A stretch of DNA of 64,000 bases from contig NZ_PDKF01000004.1 in the NCBI RefSeq assembly GCF_004118855.1, positions 769,604 to 833,603 on the forward strand, written 5' to 3'. Positions within the stretch are counted from its first letter, which is position 1, and each line of letters starts with the position of its first letter. Shown here one piece after another: positions 7,796-15,335 of the stretch. The DNA comes from Arcobacter sp. CECT 8983 (GTDB lineage Bacteria > Campylobacterota > Campylobacteria > Campylobacterales > Arcobacteraceae). The notes beneath the pieces were generated by a model, which saw only the letters and a list, made by a program, of their open reading frames with translations, ran no database searches and had not been told where the DNA came from. A program made the position numbers and the translations under genes.

Positions 7796-8368
7796 ATGGA
7801 AAAAAATACAAGAATCAATTTAATAAATTCAGCATTTAAAGAGATATATGAAAAGGGGTATCAAGGTGCTTCTATGACAACTATTTTAAAGAGTGCAAAA
7901 GTACACAAAGGATCAATGTATCATTTTTTTGCAAATAAGAAAGAGTTGGCTTTAGTATCTATAGAAGAAAAGATTTATGAAAGGTTTGATGAAAGATATA
8001 CTTCAATTTTACAAAATGAATCAAACTATTTAGAAACTTTTATTGAAAGTTTAAAAGATATTACCCAAAGAGATTTTAATAAAGGTTGTCCTATCGCAAA
8101 TGTAATACAAGAGATGTCAAATCTTGATAGTGATTTTAAAGTTTTGATGGAAAAAATTTATTTGTCTTTTAGAAAAAATATAAAAGATATTTTGGATAAA
8201 GCTATTGAAAAAAAAGAGATGAAACAATGTGATACTACAAAACTTGCACTTTATATAGCTTCAACTTTAGAAGGTGCAATACTTTCTGCAAAAGCAACAG
8301 GAAATATACAAGACTATGTAGATGTAGTAGAAATACTTTCTATTTATATTTTATCTTTTCGTTTATAA
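7796..8368 (+). CDS. TetR/AcrR family transcriptional regulator
   Basis: 190 residues. The N-terminal DNA-binding domain is typical: INSAFKEIYEKGYQGASMTTI, then KSAKVHKGSMYHFFANKKEL (recognition helix with MYHFF). The C-terminal ligand domain resembles the TetR_C_6/AcrR type, with NKGCPIANVIQEMS carrying a single Cys, as in the NemR-like group that senses electrophiles. It probably represses itself and the divergent CMD-family gene through two palindromes at 7724-7775. The ATG at 7796 has no ribosome site. The P-loop kinase gene follows after 9 bp. Confidence 0.88.
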   Translation: MEKNTRINLINSAFKEIYEKGYQGASMTTILKSAKVHKGSMYHFFANKKELALVSIEEKIYERFDERYTSILQNESNYLETFIESLKDITQRDFNKGCPIANVIQEMSNLDSDFKVLMEKIYLSFRKNIKDILDKAIEKKEMKQCDTTKLALYIASTLEGAILSAKATGNIQDYVDVVEILSIYILSFRL

Positions 8369-8377
8369 AGGAGTTAT

Positions 8378-8857
8378 ATGCAAAATAAATTACATTTTAT
8401 GTGTGGAAAAATGGCAGCAGGTAAATCTACACTATCAACAAAAATATCAAATGAAAATAATGCAATTTTTTTAAGTGAAGATGAACTTTTAAAAAAGTTA
8501 TATCCTGATGAAATAAAAAACATTGAAGATTATATAAAGTATTCAAAAAGATTAAAAGATACGATGTATGAATTTATTGTTGAACTTTTAAAAAAAGGCA
8601 ATGAAGTTGTTTTAGACTTCCCTGCAAATACTGTTGCTCAAAGGCAGTGGTTTAAAGATATATTTGAAACAGCAAATGTTGAACATATTATGTATTATGT
8701 AAAAAGAAGTGATGATGTGTGTAAAGAGCAACTAAAAAAAAGAAATGAAAACTTACCAAAAGATGCTCCTTTGATAGATGAAGCAACTTTTGATGCAATT
8801 ACAAAATATTTTCAAGAACCAAAAGAAGATGAGGGTTTTAATATAAAGTATGAATAA
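8378..8857 (+). CDS. Small P-loop kinase-like ATPase
   Basis: 159 residues. Walker A is GKMAAGKST (residues 10-18), followed by a DELL-type phrase (SEDELLKKLYPDE), a strand ending in EVVLDFPANTVAQRQW (Walker-B-like Asp) and a late LID-like segment with Arg/Lys. This is the layout of the zeta-toxin/gluconate-kinase-like AAA_33 group, which phosphorylates small metabolites. The substrate is unknown. It lies 9 bp behind the TetR gene with a good ribosome site (AAAGGAG) and ends at a strong hairpin, so it is probably in the TetR transcription unit. Confidence 0.75.
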   Translation: MQNKLHFMCGKMAAGKSTLSTKISNENNAIFLSEDELLKKLYPDEIKNIEDYIKYSKRLKDTMYEFIVELLKKGNEVVLDFPANTVAQRQWFKDIFETANVEHIMYYVKRSDDVCKEQLKKRNENLPKDAPLIDEATFDAITKYFQEPKEDEGFNIKYE

Positions 8858-8859
8858 TT

Positions 8860-8885
8860 TTGTGATAGGGTGTAGCCTATCACAA
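8860..8885. terminator. Bidirectional terminator hairpin
   Basis: TTGTGATAGG and CCTATCACAA form a perfect 10-bp stem around a 6-nt loop, flanked by T-rich sequence on both strands. It lies between the kinase stop (8857) and the stop of the leftward chemoreceptor gene (8899). Confidence 0.75.
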
Positions 8886-8898
8886 TTTAAGAATTTAT

Positions 8899-11199
8899 TT
8901 AAAAACTTTCCCAATCATCATTATCTTTTTTATCTTTGATAATTTCTTTTTGTATTGTTGGTTTTGATTTTTCTTCAGTCTCTATTTTCTTTTGATTTTT
9001 TTTAGCTTCAACATTATCTTTTCCTCTAAACTCTTTATTATCTGCATCACTTACTACAAATTTAGCTATTTGATCTGTTAAGCTTGCAATATCTTGTGTT
9101 TCAGATGCAATCATTGCATTTTCTTGTGTTTGCTGATCTAATTGGTTTACTGCAACATTTATTTGTTCTATTCCAGAAAGCTGCTCTTTAGAAGCACTCT
9201 CAACATCAGAAATTAGATTTGTTGTTTCTTGAATATCTTCATTTAATACTTTATATCCTTTAATCATCTCATCTGCAATATTTTTTCCATCATTAGCTTT
9301 ATTTGTTGCATTTTCTACTAATGATTTTATTTCACTTGCAGCTTCAGCACTTCTTGATGCTAAGTTTCTAACTTCTCCTGCAACAACAGCAAAACCTTTT
9401 CCTGCTTCACCTGCCGTTGCTGCTTCTACTGCTGCATTTAAGCTTAGAATATTTGTTTGGAAAGCTATTTGGTCTATTACAGTTATAGCCTCATTAATTG
9501 CAGTAACTTGCATATTAATATCTTCCATTGCAAGAGTTGTGTCATTTGCTAATTTTTCACCTTTACTTGCTGATTCAGTTACACCATCTGAAAGTCGAGA
9601 CATTTTTGCTATATTTTCTGTATTACTTCTAATATTACTCGTAATTTCTTCTAAAGCTGCTGCTGTTTCTTCAAGTGAACTTGCTGCTTCATTAGAACTT
9701 TCATTTAATTTATCTACATTATTTAGTAAGCTATTTGAACTTTTTTCTAGTGTTAAGCCATTTGATTTGTTTTCCACTAACATTTCAGTTATTGAATCAC
9801 CTAAACTATTTACTCCAGAGGCAAGTTTTAAAAGATGTTCTTTTAATCCTTTTGTAGATATTTTGTTTAAATAGTTATATGAAGAATATTCCTCAACAAT
9901 ATCTAATACATTATTAATATTGTTTTCTAAAGTATCTGCCATTTTATTTAGTACATCTTTTAGTTGCATTAATGCTGGATTTGATACATTTATATCTAAT
10001 CTTTGTATTAAGTCACCTTGTTCAAACTCCCCTAATACTGTTATCGTTTCATCTATTAATCTTCTATCTTCTTCTATTCCTTTTTTTGTTTTCTCTATAT
10101 TAATATTAATTATTTTTGTCATATTTCCAAATTCATCTGTGGAGTCAATTTTTATTAACTCCACTTCTGTTATTTCTCTGTTTAAGTATTTAAAGAAGTC
10201 TATTAGTCCTATTTGGAAAGTATTTAATAAGTTAGATATGTTTCTAGGTAATGCTATTGCTAGGAAAATTGCTAAAGTTAATATTATAATAGATATCGTT
10301 GTAATTAATGATTTCATATTTGAGTTTAATTGTTTAACTGCTGGTCCAATTAAATCTTGTTCTTCTTTTATTGATAATTTTACTTCTTCACTTAAATTTG
10401 CAATGACAGGACCAAGAACATTAAGTTTTTTTTCAAGTATTTCACTTCTTTTAAGAGTATCTTTATATATTAATGTAAGTGCATCTGTATATTTTTTTAT
10501 TAAATCAATTGCTTCATTAAGTTGAGTTATTCTTTTTGCACTTTGTATAGTATTTCTTAATTCAGTTAAATGTTTAGATAAAGATTTAAACTCACCTTCT
10601 ACTTTATTGTAGTTATTTTTAGATTCACTTTCTAAAAACTTCATTGTATAAAGTCGTGCTAATAGTAGACTTCTAATTGCACTACCAGTGAGATATGAAG
10701 CTTCATGGTCTTTTTCATTTTTTGTAGCTTCAAAAACAGAAGACAAAATAGTTTCAATTTTTTTGCCATTTACATTTAATATTGTATTTAATATTTTATC
10801 TTTATTTTTTGTATATTTTACTATTTCATAAAAGCTACTTTTATATGTAGTTAAATCATTTTCTATTTTTAACATATTTGTAGCTCGAGTTGGATGTTGA
10901 ATATCTTTTTTTGCTATATCAAGAAATTTTTGAGTTTTTTTGTAAGAGTCTTCGAAGCTATTTATATTTTCTTGCGTAGGTGTACTTAAGTATTTAACAA
11001 CACTAATTCTTGCCATTAGCATATTTGCTTGAATACGTGATGCAAGAGCAGTATTTTTTGCCATTTTTCTATATGAGTTAAATCCTTCACCTGCTTTATT
11101 GGTTGAATATATACTATAAGCTGCTAAGCAGATAATTAGACCAACTATTAAAACGAATGAAGATATTAATTTTGTTTTGATTGTCATATTTTTGAACAT
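8899..11199 (-). CDS. Methyl-accepting chemotaxis protein with long periplasmic sensor
   Basis: 766 residues. TM1 is at about residues 10-31 and TM2 at about 298-317. Between them a 265-residue all-helical periplasmic region has the size expected of a helical bimodular (HBM) sensor. HAMP-like and long coiled-coil segments lead to the conserved signalling tip ([34 protein letters not shown] is the hallmark region, quoted here only to locate it: [10 protein letters not shown] near residue 587). A Lys/Glu-rich linker ends in DDWESF, resembling the C-terminal WxxF pentapeptide that tethers CheR/CheB. The ATG lies one base after the stop of the upstream kinase-like gene, with its ribosome site inside that gene. 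The ligand is unknown. Confidence 0.93.
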   Translation of the reverse strand: MFKNMTIKTKLISSFVLIVGLIICLAAYSIYSTNKAGEGFNSYRKMAKNTALASRIQANMLMARISVVKYLSTPTQENINSFEDSYKKTQKFLDIAKKDIQHPTRATNMLKIENDLTTYKSSFYEIVKYTKNKDKILNTILNVNGKKIETILSSVFEATKNEKDHEASYLTGSAIRSLLLARLYTMKFLESESKNNYNKVEGEFKSLSKHLTELRNTIQSAKRITQLNEAIDLIKKYTDALTLIYKDTLKRSEILEKKLNVLGPVIANLSEEVKLSIKEEQDLIGPAVKQLNSNMKSLITTISIIILTLAIFLAIALPRNISNLLNTFQIGLIDFFKYLNREITEVELIKIDSTDEFGNMTKIININIEKTKKGIEEDRRLIDETITVLGEFEQGDLIQRLDINVSNPALMQLKDVLNKMADTLENNINNVLDIVEEYSSYNYLNKISTKGLKEHLLKLASGVNSLGDSITEMLVENKSNGLTLEKSSNSLLNNVDKLNESSNEAASSLEETAAALEEITSNIRSNTENIAKMSRLSDGVTESASKGEKLANDTTLAMEDINMQVTAINEAITVIDQIAFQTNILSLNAAVEAATAGEAGKGFAVVAGEVRNLASRSAEAASEIKSLVENATNKANDGKNIADEMIKGYKVLNEDIQETTNLISDVESASKEQLSGIEQINVAVNQLDQQTQENAMIASETQDIASLTDQIAKFVVSDADNKEFRGKDNVEAKKNQKKIETEEKSKPTIQKEIIKDKKDNDDWESF

Positions 11200-11200
11200 A

Positions 11201-11902
11201 TTATCCCTTTTTTAATTCTTTAATATTATTTAAGTGAATACAAAACTCTATTCCATAAACACTTTTTCCTTTAAATTTAAACTTTTTATTTGCTATTTTC
11301 ATTTCTCCTTTATAATATTCTTCAATAATTTTTTTTGATATTTCAAGACTAATATCAAAAGGAATTTCATCAATAGTTATATTCGTGCTTTTAATTGAAA
11401 TTATGGTTTTATTTTTATTTCTTTGTGTATTTATTATTAAAAATTTAGATTCAGTTTTATTTTTTAAAATATTAGTTAATGAGCTCAAAATATATAGAAA
11501 TATTTGCGATAATTCATTCTCATAACCATAAATATAATTTGTAGTAGAATAATTAGTTTCAATAGTGATATCATGCTTTTTATAAGTAGAAGTATGTGAA
11601 GATATTATATTTTGTAAAGTATTATTAATATTAAACTGCTTAATTTCTTTTCCATTACATAAAAAAGTCTCAAAAGAGTTAATAGTATTTATTATTGATT
11701 TAATATTTTCATTTACTGAAACTAAAGTCTCATTATACATATCATCTGTAGCTAAACCAACTTCACTATTAACTAAAGTTCCCGATGACATAGTATATAT
11801 TTTATTTAATTTACTTTTCCAGTCATTTATTACATGTGTAATTTCATCAGCTAATTGTAAAATTCTATAATTTTTTTCAGTAAATAAATCATTTTTATTC
11901 AT
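11201..11902 (-). CDS. Degenerate histidine-kinase-like protein (pseudokinase)
   Basis: 233 residues, soluble. The first 95 residues match the dimerisation domain of the HQWRQPLN kinases common in Campylobacterota, but the box reads NDWKSKLN (residues 26-33), so the phosphoacceptor His is Asn. The ATPase part (about 95-230) keeps the N-box position ([15 protein letters not shown]) but without the key Asn, and it keeps the late [14 protein letters not shown] helix. The Gly-rich G1, F and G2 boxes that hold ATP are missing. It should dimerise but not phosphorylate. The downstream chemoreceptor starts one base after its stop, so their synthesis is coupled. A scaffold or adaptor role is inference. 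Confidence 0.6.
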   Translation of the reverse strand: MNKNDLFTEKNYRILQLADEITHVINDWKSKLNKIYTMSSGTLVNSEVGLATDDMYNETLVSVNENIKSIINTINSFETFLCNGKEIKQFNINNTLQNIISSHTSTYKKHDITIETNYSTTNYIYGYENELSQIFLYILSSLTNILKNKTESKFLIINTQRNKNKTIISIKSTNITIDEIPFDISLEISKKIIEEYYKGEMKIANKKFKFKGKSVYGIEFCIHLNNIKELKKG

Positions 11903-11939
11903 AGATATCTTTTTAATTATTATTTTATAATTGATAATG

Positions 11940-11945
11940 ATTATA
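11940..11945 (-). promoter_or_regulatory. -10 element (TATAAT) of the kinase-like/MCP operon
   Basis: TATAAT on the minus strand lies 37 bp upstream of the ATG at 11902, and its -35 position abuts operator 1 (11970-11983). Confidence 0.5.
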
Positions 11946-11969
11946 GCTTACAACTAAACTTAATATCTA

Positions 11970-11983
11970 TATCCTATAGGATA
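11970..11983. promoter_or_regulatory. XRE operator 1 (TATCCTATAGGATA)
   Basis: Perfect 14-bp palindrome at the -35 region of the leftward kinase-like/MCP operon. The same core occurs at 12120-12137, and half of it recurs at 12221-12231, all beside a small XRE regulator gene. Confidence 0.65.
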
Positions 11984-12079
11984 AATTATTTAAATTGTTA
12001 TAAGTTATTATTTGCAGTATTAAAAAAATAGAAATGTATAAGATATGTAAAAATAATTTTAACATAGAAAATTTTTATA

Positions 12080-12097
12080 ATGCAAATTAATTTGCAT
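12080..12097. repeat. 18-bp perfect palindrome ATGCAAATTAATTTGCAT
   Basis: A perfect 18-bp palindrome without a loop lies between the two XRE operators, unrelated to them in sequence. It is not a terminator because it has no loop or following U-tract. It may be a binding site for a second regulator. Confidence 0.5.
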
Positions 12098-12119
12098 ATT
12101 ATATTTTTTTAATAGATGA

Positions 12120-12137
12120 TTTATCCTATAGGATAAA
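12120..12137. promoter_or_regulatory. XRE operator 2 (18-bp palindrome)
   Basis: TTTATCCTATAGGATAAA is a perfect 18-bp palindrome. It sits about 22 bp upstream of the -10 (12159-12164) of the XRE gene, so it covers the -35 region and is well placed for autoregulation. Confidence 0.7.
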
Positions 12138-12158
12138 CATAAAAAAATCCTCTAAGTA

Positions 12159-12164
12159 TATAAT
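12159..12164 (+). promoter_or_regulatory. -10 element (TATAAT) of the XRE gene
   Basis: TATAAT, 75 bp upstream of the ATG at 12239, gives a leader of about 68 nt that contains the third operator half-site. Confidence 0.45.
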
Positions 12165-12220
12165 AGTAATATTGGTTTAGATATATCTGTAATTTAATTC
12201 TCTGCAGTTTAACAAAGTTT

Positions 12221-12231
12221 TATAGGATAAA
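12221..12231 (+). promoter_or_regulatory. XRE operator half-site over the ribosome site
   Basis: TATAGGATAAA repeats the right half of operators 1 and 2. Its AGGA is the only plausible ribosome site for the ATG at 12239, at a rather long spacing of 11 nt. Confidence 0.4.
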
Positions 12232-12238
12232 TAGAATA

Positions 12239-12487
12239 ATGAATATTTTTACTAATTCAACCCAATCTGAGGTTGATATCTTTCATCGAAAAATATCACG
12301 AAACATTAAGAGGAGAAGATTAGAAAGAAATTTAAAACAGTTAGATGTTGCATTGGAAATAGGCATTAACTCAGTTGCTTTTTATTCAAATTGCGAAAAT
12401 TGCAAATATGGAAAACATTTTAATTTAGGACATATTTATAAAATAGCAAAGATATTTAATATTGAACCCTATGAATTGTTAAAATAA
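12239..12487 (+). CDS. Small XRE-family helix-turn-helix regulator
   Basis: 82 residues, almost entirely one lambda-repressor-like HTH (about residues 15-80): ISRNIKRRRLERNLKQLDVALEIG, then NSVAFYSNCENCKYGKHFN and IYKIAKIFNIEPYELL. Instead of the usual EraGK turn it has NCENCKYG, a CxxC pair beside the recognition helix. The flanking palindromes at 11970-11983 and 12120-12137, plus a half-site at its own ribosome site, suggest that it represses both itself and the divergent kinase-like/MCP operon. A role of the cysteines in sensing is speculation. Confidence 0.8.
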   Translation: MNIFTNSTQSEVDIFHRKISRNIKRRRLERNLKQLDVALEIGINSVAFYSNCENCKYGKHFNLGHIYKIAKIFNIEPYELLK

Positions 12488-12554
12488 AATAATATTAAGT
12501 TTACTAAAAATATTACAATTTGTATTTTAAAAGATTAAAGTAAATTGCTAAAAT

Positions 12555-12586
12555 AAATATTATAACATTGTTGAGTTATAATATTT
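12555..12586. terminator. Hairpin between convergent XRE and membrane-protein genes
   Basis: AAATATTATAAC and GTTATAATATTT form a perfect 12-bp stem around an 8-nt loop. It is A+T-only in the outer stem, so weak, but it is placed between two convergent stops. Confidence 0.45.
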
Positions 12587-12599
12587 TATTACTTTTAAA

Positions 12600-13112
12600 T
12601 CATTGTCCCATTGCAGACTTAGTTGCAAAGATTACAATTCCTATTGCAAATAATAAGACTATTAACAAAGAAATAATTTTATAGAAGGTGAGGTTGATTT
12701 TTACATTTTCATTATTTTCAGCTTCTATGTCATTGAATTTTATACATAAAGATATTAATACAAGAGCTATTATAGTACTGATAAATTCTATTGAAAATAG
12801 TGTTGTTGACATTGCTACTGGACTTGTTGGAAAAATCTCAAATAAATCAAGCATATATACAAAAATATAAAGAAGTGCAAAAATAGCACTTAATACAATT
12901 GAATGGTTTTTTTTCTTTGCAATTAAAAAAGCAACAACAAAACTTAAAAGTCCTAATGCAGTAAGAAATATATTAAATAAAGATAGAGTAGTTTCACTAT
13001 AGTGAGAAAAGTCTCTTGTTTCTATTGGACCACCTGGAACTAAGATTGTTAATAAAATAGATAATGTAACAAGTAAAAATGCAATAACATAATGAATGTT
13101 TTTTGAGAGCAT
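12600..13112 (-). CDS. Integral membrane protein of unknown function
   Basis: 170 residues with five or so hydrophobic segments: about 5-25, 42-63, 72-92, 98-122 and 145-164. No family motif is recognised. The first loop carries PGGPIETRDFSHY, and segment 4 is preceded by DLFEIFPTSPVAMSTT. The ATG at 13112 has AGGATATTT upstream. The gene stands alone between convergent and divergent neighbours, so context gives no function. Confidence 0.75.
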   Translation of the reverse strand: MLSKNIHYVIAFLLVTLSILLTILVPGGPIETRDFSHYSETTLSLFNIFLTALGLLSFVVAFLIAKKKNHSIVLSAIFALLYIFVYMLDLFEIFPTSPVAMSTTLFSIEFISTIIALVLISLCIKFNDIEAENNENVKINLTFYKIISLLIVLLFAIGIVIFATKSAMGQ

Positions 13113-13248
13113 AAATATCCTTTATATATAATAGTAACAATGATTTTACATAAAGAGATATTTTATTAAGGTTAAAGATTAGTCTTAAACTATGCAATAA
13201 GAATTTATAACTAATATAAAAAAGTAATTTTTGTTATAAAATATTTAG

Positions 13249-13254
13249 TATAAT
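13249..13254 (+). promoter_or_regulatory. -10 element (TATAAT) of the DUF815 ATPase gene
   Basis: TATAAT lies 41 bp upstream of the ATG at 13295 in an A+T-rich promoter region with no recognisable -35. Confidence 0.45.
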
Positions 13255-13294
13255 GAAATATTTTAGAAGAAAGATTAATTAAAAGGTAAAGCTT

Positions 13295-14065
13295 ATGGTA
13301 GATTGGGGACAAAATTATGCAGCTATTTATAGAGCTAAAAATGAATATTTAAAACCTGTTAAGTATCTTGACGAAGTGTTTTTTAGTGACTTATTAGGAA
13401 TTGATCATCAAAAAAATGAGATTATGAAAAATACTCAAAGATTTATTGATGGTTTACCTTCAAACAATGTTTTACTTTGGGGTGCAAGGGGTACTGGAAA
13501 ATCTTCACTAATAAAAGCAGTATTAAACGAATATAAATCTCAAAAATTAAGACTAATAGAGATTGATAGAGAAGATTTAGATGATTTGATAGAAATAATC
13601 GACAAGATAAGAGATTTACCATATAAGTTTATTATTTTTTGTGATGATTTATCTTTTGAAGAAGGAGAGCGAGGTTATAAAGGTTTAAAAAGAATCTTAG
13701 AAGGTTCTATTGAGGCAACACCTAAAAATGTAAAAATATATGCTACTTCAAATAGAAGACATCTAATCACTGAATATCATAGTGATAATGTAGGTACAAA
13801 AGTTGGTACTAATGGAGAGATTCACTATAGAGATAGTGTAGAAGAAAAAATATCCTTAAGTGATAGATTTGGTTTATGGTTGTCTTTTTATCATGGAACT
13901 CAACAAGAGTATTTAAAATTAGTTGATTTTTATTTTAAAGATTACAAAGGTGATAAAAAAGAACTATATAAACATGCACTTATGTTTGCCCAAAGTAGAG
14001 CAAGTAAAAGTGCAAGAACTGTAAAACAGTTTTTTAATAGTTTCTCAACCTTTGATTTATTATAA
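13295..14065 (+). CDS. DUF815 AAA+ ATPase
   Basis: 256 residues. Walker A is GARGTGKSS (63-71) and Walker B is FIIFCDDLSF. A sensor-like ATSNRRHLI follows, then the family phrase SLSDRFGLWLSFY, and near the C-terminus SRASKSARTVKQF with its likely arginine finger. This combination is typical of the DUF815 branch of AAA+ proteins, which are widespread and poorly characterised. It should bind and hydrolyse ATP in the cytoplasm; the partner is unknown. The gene has its own promoter and an AAAGG ribosome site and is followed 84 bp later by a separate unit. Confidence 0.88.
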   Translation: MVDWGQNYAAIYRAKNEYLKPVKYLDEVFFSDLLGIDHQKNEIMKNTQRFIDGLPSNNVLLWGARGTGKSSLIKAVLNEYKSQKLRLIEIDREDLDDLIEIIDKIRDLPYKFIIFCDDLSFEEGERGYKGLKRILEGSIEATPKNVKIYATSNRRHLITEYHSDNVGTKVGTNGEIHYRDSVEEKISLSDRFGLWLSFYHGTQQEYLKLVDFYFKDYKGDKKELYKHALMFAQSRASKSARTVKQFFNSFSTFDLL

Positions 14066-14120
14066 ATAAAATTAAAATTTTAAATTTATTTATCTAATTG
14101 TTTTTATCTTCTTTTGATAA

Positions 14121-14126
14121 TATAAT
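14121..14126 (+). promoter_or_regulatory. -10 element (TATAAT) of the GyrI-like gene
   Basis: TATAAT lies 24 bp upstream of the ATG at 14150 and probably drives the four-gene run up to 16843. Confidence 0.4.
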
Positions 14127-14149
14127 ATAAATAAAATAGAAAGAGACAA

Positions 14150-14596
14150 ATGAAAGTAAAATATTTAGAAAAATTTTATGTAGCAGGTATTACAACAAGA
14201 ACAAACAATGAAACTGAATTAAATGATGAAAATCCAAAGATACCAGCTTTATGGCAAAGATATGTAGATGAGAATATAGAAGGTAAAACTTTTAATAAAG
14301 CAAAATCTATGGCAATGTATGGAGTTTATAATAAATATGAAAGTGATGTAAACTCAGATTATGATTATACTATTGCAGTAGAAGTTACAAAACCTAAAAA
14401 TGCTATTACTATAGAAAAAGATAGATATTTAGTATTTACAAAAGAGGGTGAATTTCCAGAAGTAGTAATTGAAGCTTGGAAAGATGTATGGGATTATTTT
14501 GCTTCAGAGACTTGCGAATATGAAAGAGCATATAATTTTGACTTTGAAAAGTATACAAAAGAGAATGAAATAGAAATATATATATCTATAAAATAA
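14150..14596 (+). CDS. GyrI-like / AraC effector-binding domain protein
   Basis: 148 residues. The stand-alone small-molecule-binding fold is visible: KVKYLEKFYVAGITTRTNN at the start, IPALWQRYVDENI in the first helix, AMYGVYNKYESD then DYTIAVEV, and the C-terminal VWDYFASETCEYERAYNFDFEKY with the conserved Glu and Tyr residues. Such single-domain proteins bind or hydrolyse small hydrophobic compounds, or inhibit gyrase in the E. coli case. The ligand here is unknown. It begins a same-strand run with the SIMPL, racemase and aldo/keto reductase genes (gaps of 6-12 bp). Confidence 0.8.
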   Translation: MKVKYLEKFYVAGITTRTNNETELNDENPKIPALWQRYVDENIEGKTFNKAKSMAMYGVYNKYESDVNSDYDYTIAVEVTKPKNAITIEKDRYLVFTKEGEFPEVVIEAWKDVWDYFASETCEYERAYNFDFEKYTKENEIEIYISIK

Positions 14597-14606
14597 GGAA
14601 AATATA

Positions 14607-15323
14607 ATGCAAGAAAACAGTAAGATCAATTTTTTTATCTTAGGAATATTTATATTTTTAGGTTTGAGTACTTTAGGATACTTTTTTCAAAATGCAGTTA
14701 TTTCTTATAAGCAATATGATAGAAGTGTAAAAGTAAAAGGTTTGTCTGAGAAAGAGTATAAGGCAGATATTGTTATTTGGCCTATTTCATATACTGAAGT
14801 TAATAACAACCTTGAACAAATGTATAGTTCAATAGATAAAAACAATGAAAAGATTTATAATTTTTTAACTTCAAATGGTATAGAAAAAAGTGAAATAAGT
14901 TTTTCAGCACCAATAATAACTGACAAAGTTGCACAACAATATGGGAATGAAAAGATAAACTATAGATACAATGCATTTCAAACAATTACTGTCTATTCAA
15001 AAAATATTGATCTTGTAAGAGATGTAAAAAAATCTATATCAAAACTTGGAAAACAAGGCATAGTATTTTCAGGTAATAATTATACAAATCAAACAGAATA
15101 TATCTTTACAAAACTAAATGAAATTAAACCTAAGATGATAGAAGAAGCTACAAAAAAAGCTAGAGAAGTGGCTCAAAAGTTTGCAATAGATTCAAAAAGC
15201 AAACTAGGAAAAATAAAAAGAGCTTCACAAGGTCAATTTTCAATCTCTCAAAGGGATAAAAATAATCCTCAAATCAAAAAAATTAGAGTTGTTTCAACTG
15301 TTGAGTATTATTTAACAGATTGA
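14607..15323 (+). CDS. SIMPL (DUF541) domain periplasmic protein
   Basis: 238 residues. One N-terminal hydrophobic segment (about 8-27) is a signal anchor, followed by the SIMPL/DUF541 domain: VKVKGLSEKEYKADIVIWPI near residue 42, a central ISFSAPIITDK and a C-terminal ATKKAREVAQKFAIDSKSKLGKI. Family members are periplasmic or membrane-attached, of unclear function, some linked to oxidative-stress tolerance. It is 10 bp behind the GyrI-like gene and 12 bp ahead of the racemase gene. Confidence 0.85.
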   Translation: MQENSKINFFILGIFIFLGLSTLGYFFQNAVISYKQYDRSVKVKGLSEKEYKADIVIWPISYTEVNNNLEQMYSSIDKNNEKIYNFLTSNGIEKSEISFSAPIITDKVAQQYGNEKINYRYNAFQTITVYSKNIDLVRDVKKSISKLGKQGIVFSGNNYTNQTEYIFTKLNEIKPKMIEEATKKAREVAQKFAIDSKSKLGKIKRASQGQFSISQRDKNNPQIKKIRVVSTVEYYLTD

Positions 15324-15335
15324 TAAAGGAATAAA

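Larger units (their letters stand above)
11903..12238. other. 336-bp regulatory region between the kinase-like/MCP operon and the XRE gene
   Basis: The divergent intergenic region holds two perfect copies of a TATCCTATAGGATA palindrome, a third half-site at the XRE ribosome site, an unrelated 18-bp palindrome at 12080-12097 and a -10 element for each direction. I see no ORF or RNA gene in it. Confidence 0.6.

Noticed and set aside
9539-10525. Plus-strand open frames of 111 and 201 codons opposite the chemoreceptor gene
   Set aside because: They are antisense to a clear chemoreceptor, rich in Ser/Phe/Ile as expected of mirrored codons, and have no promoter or family.
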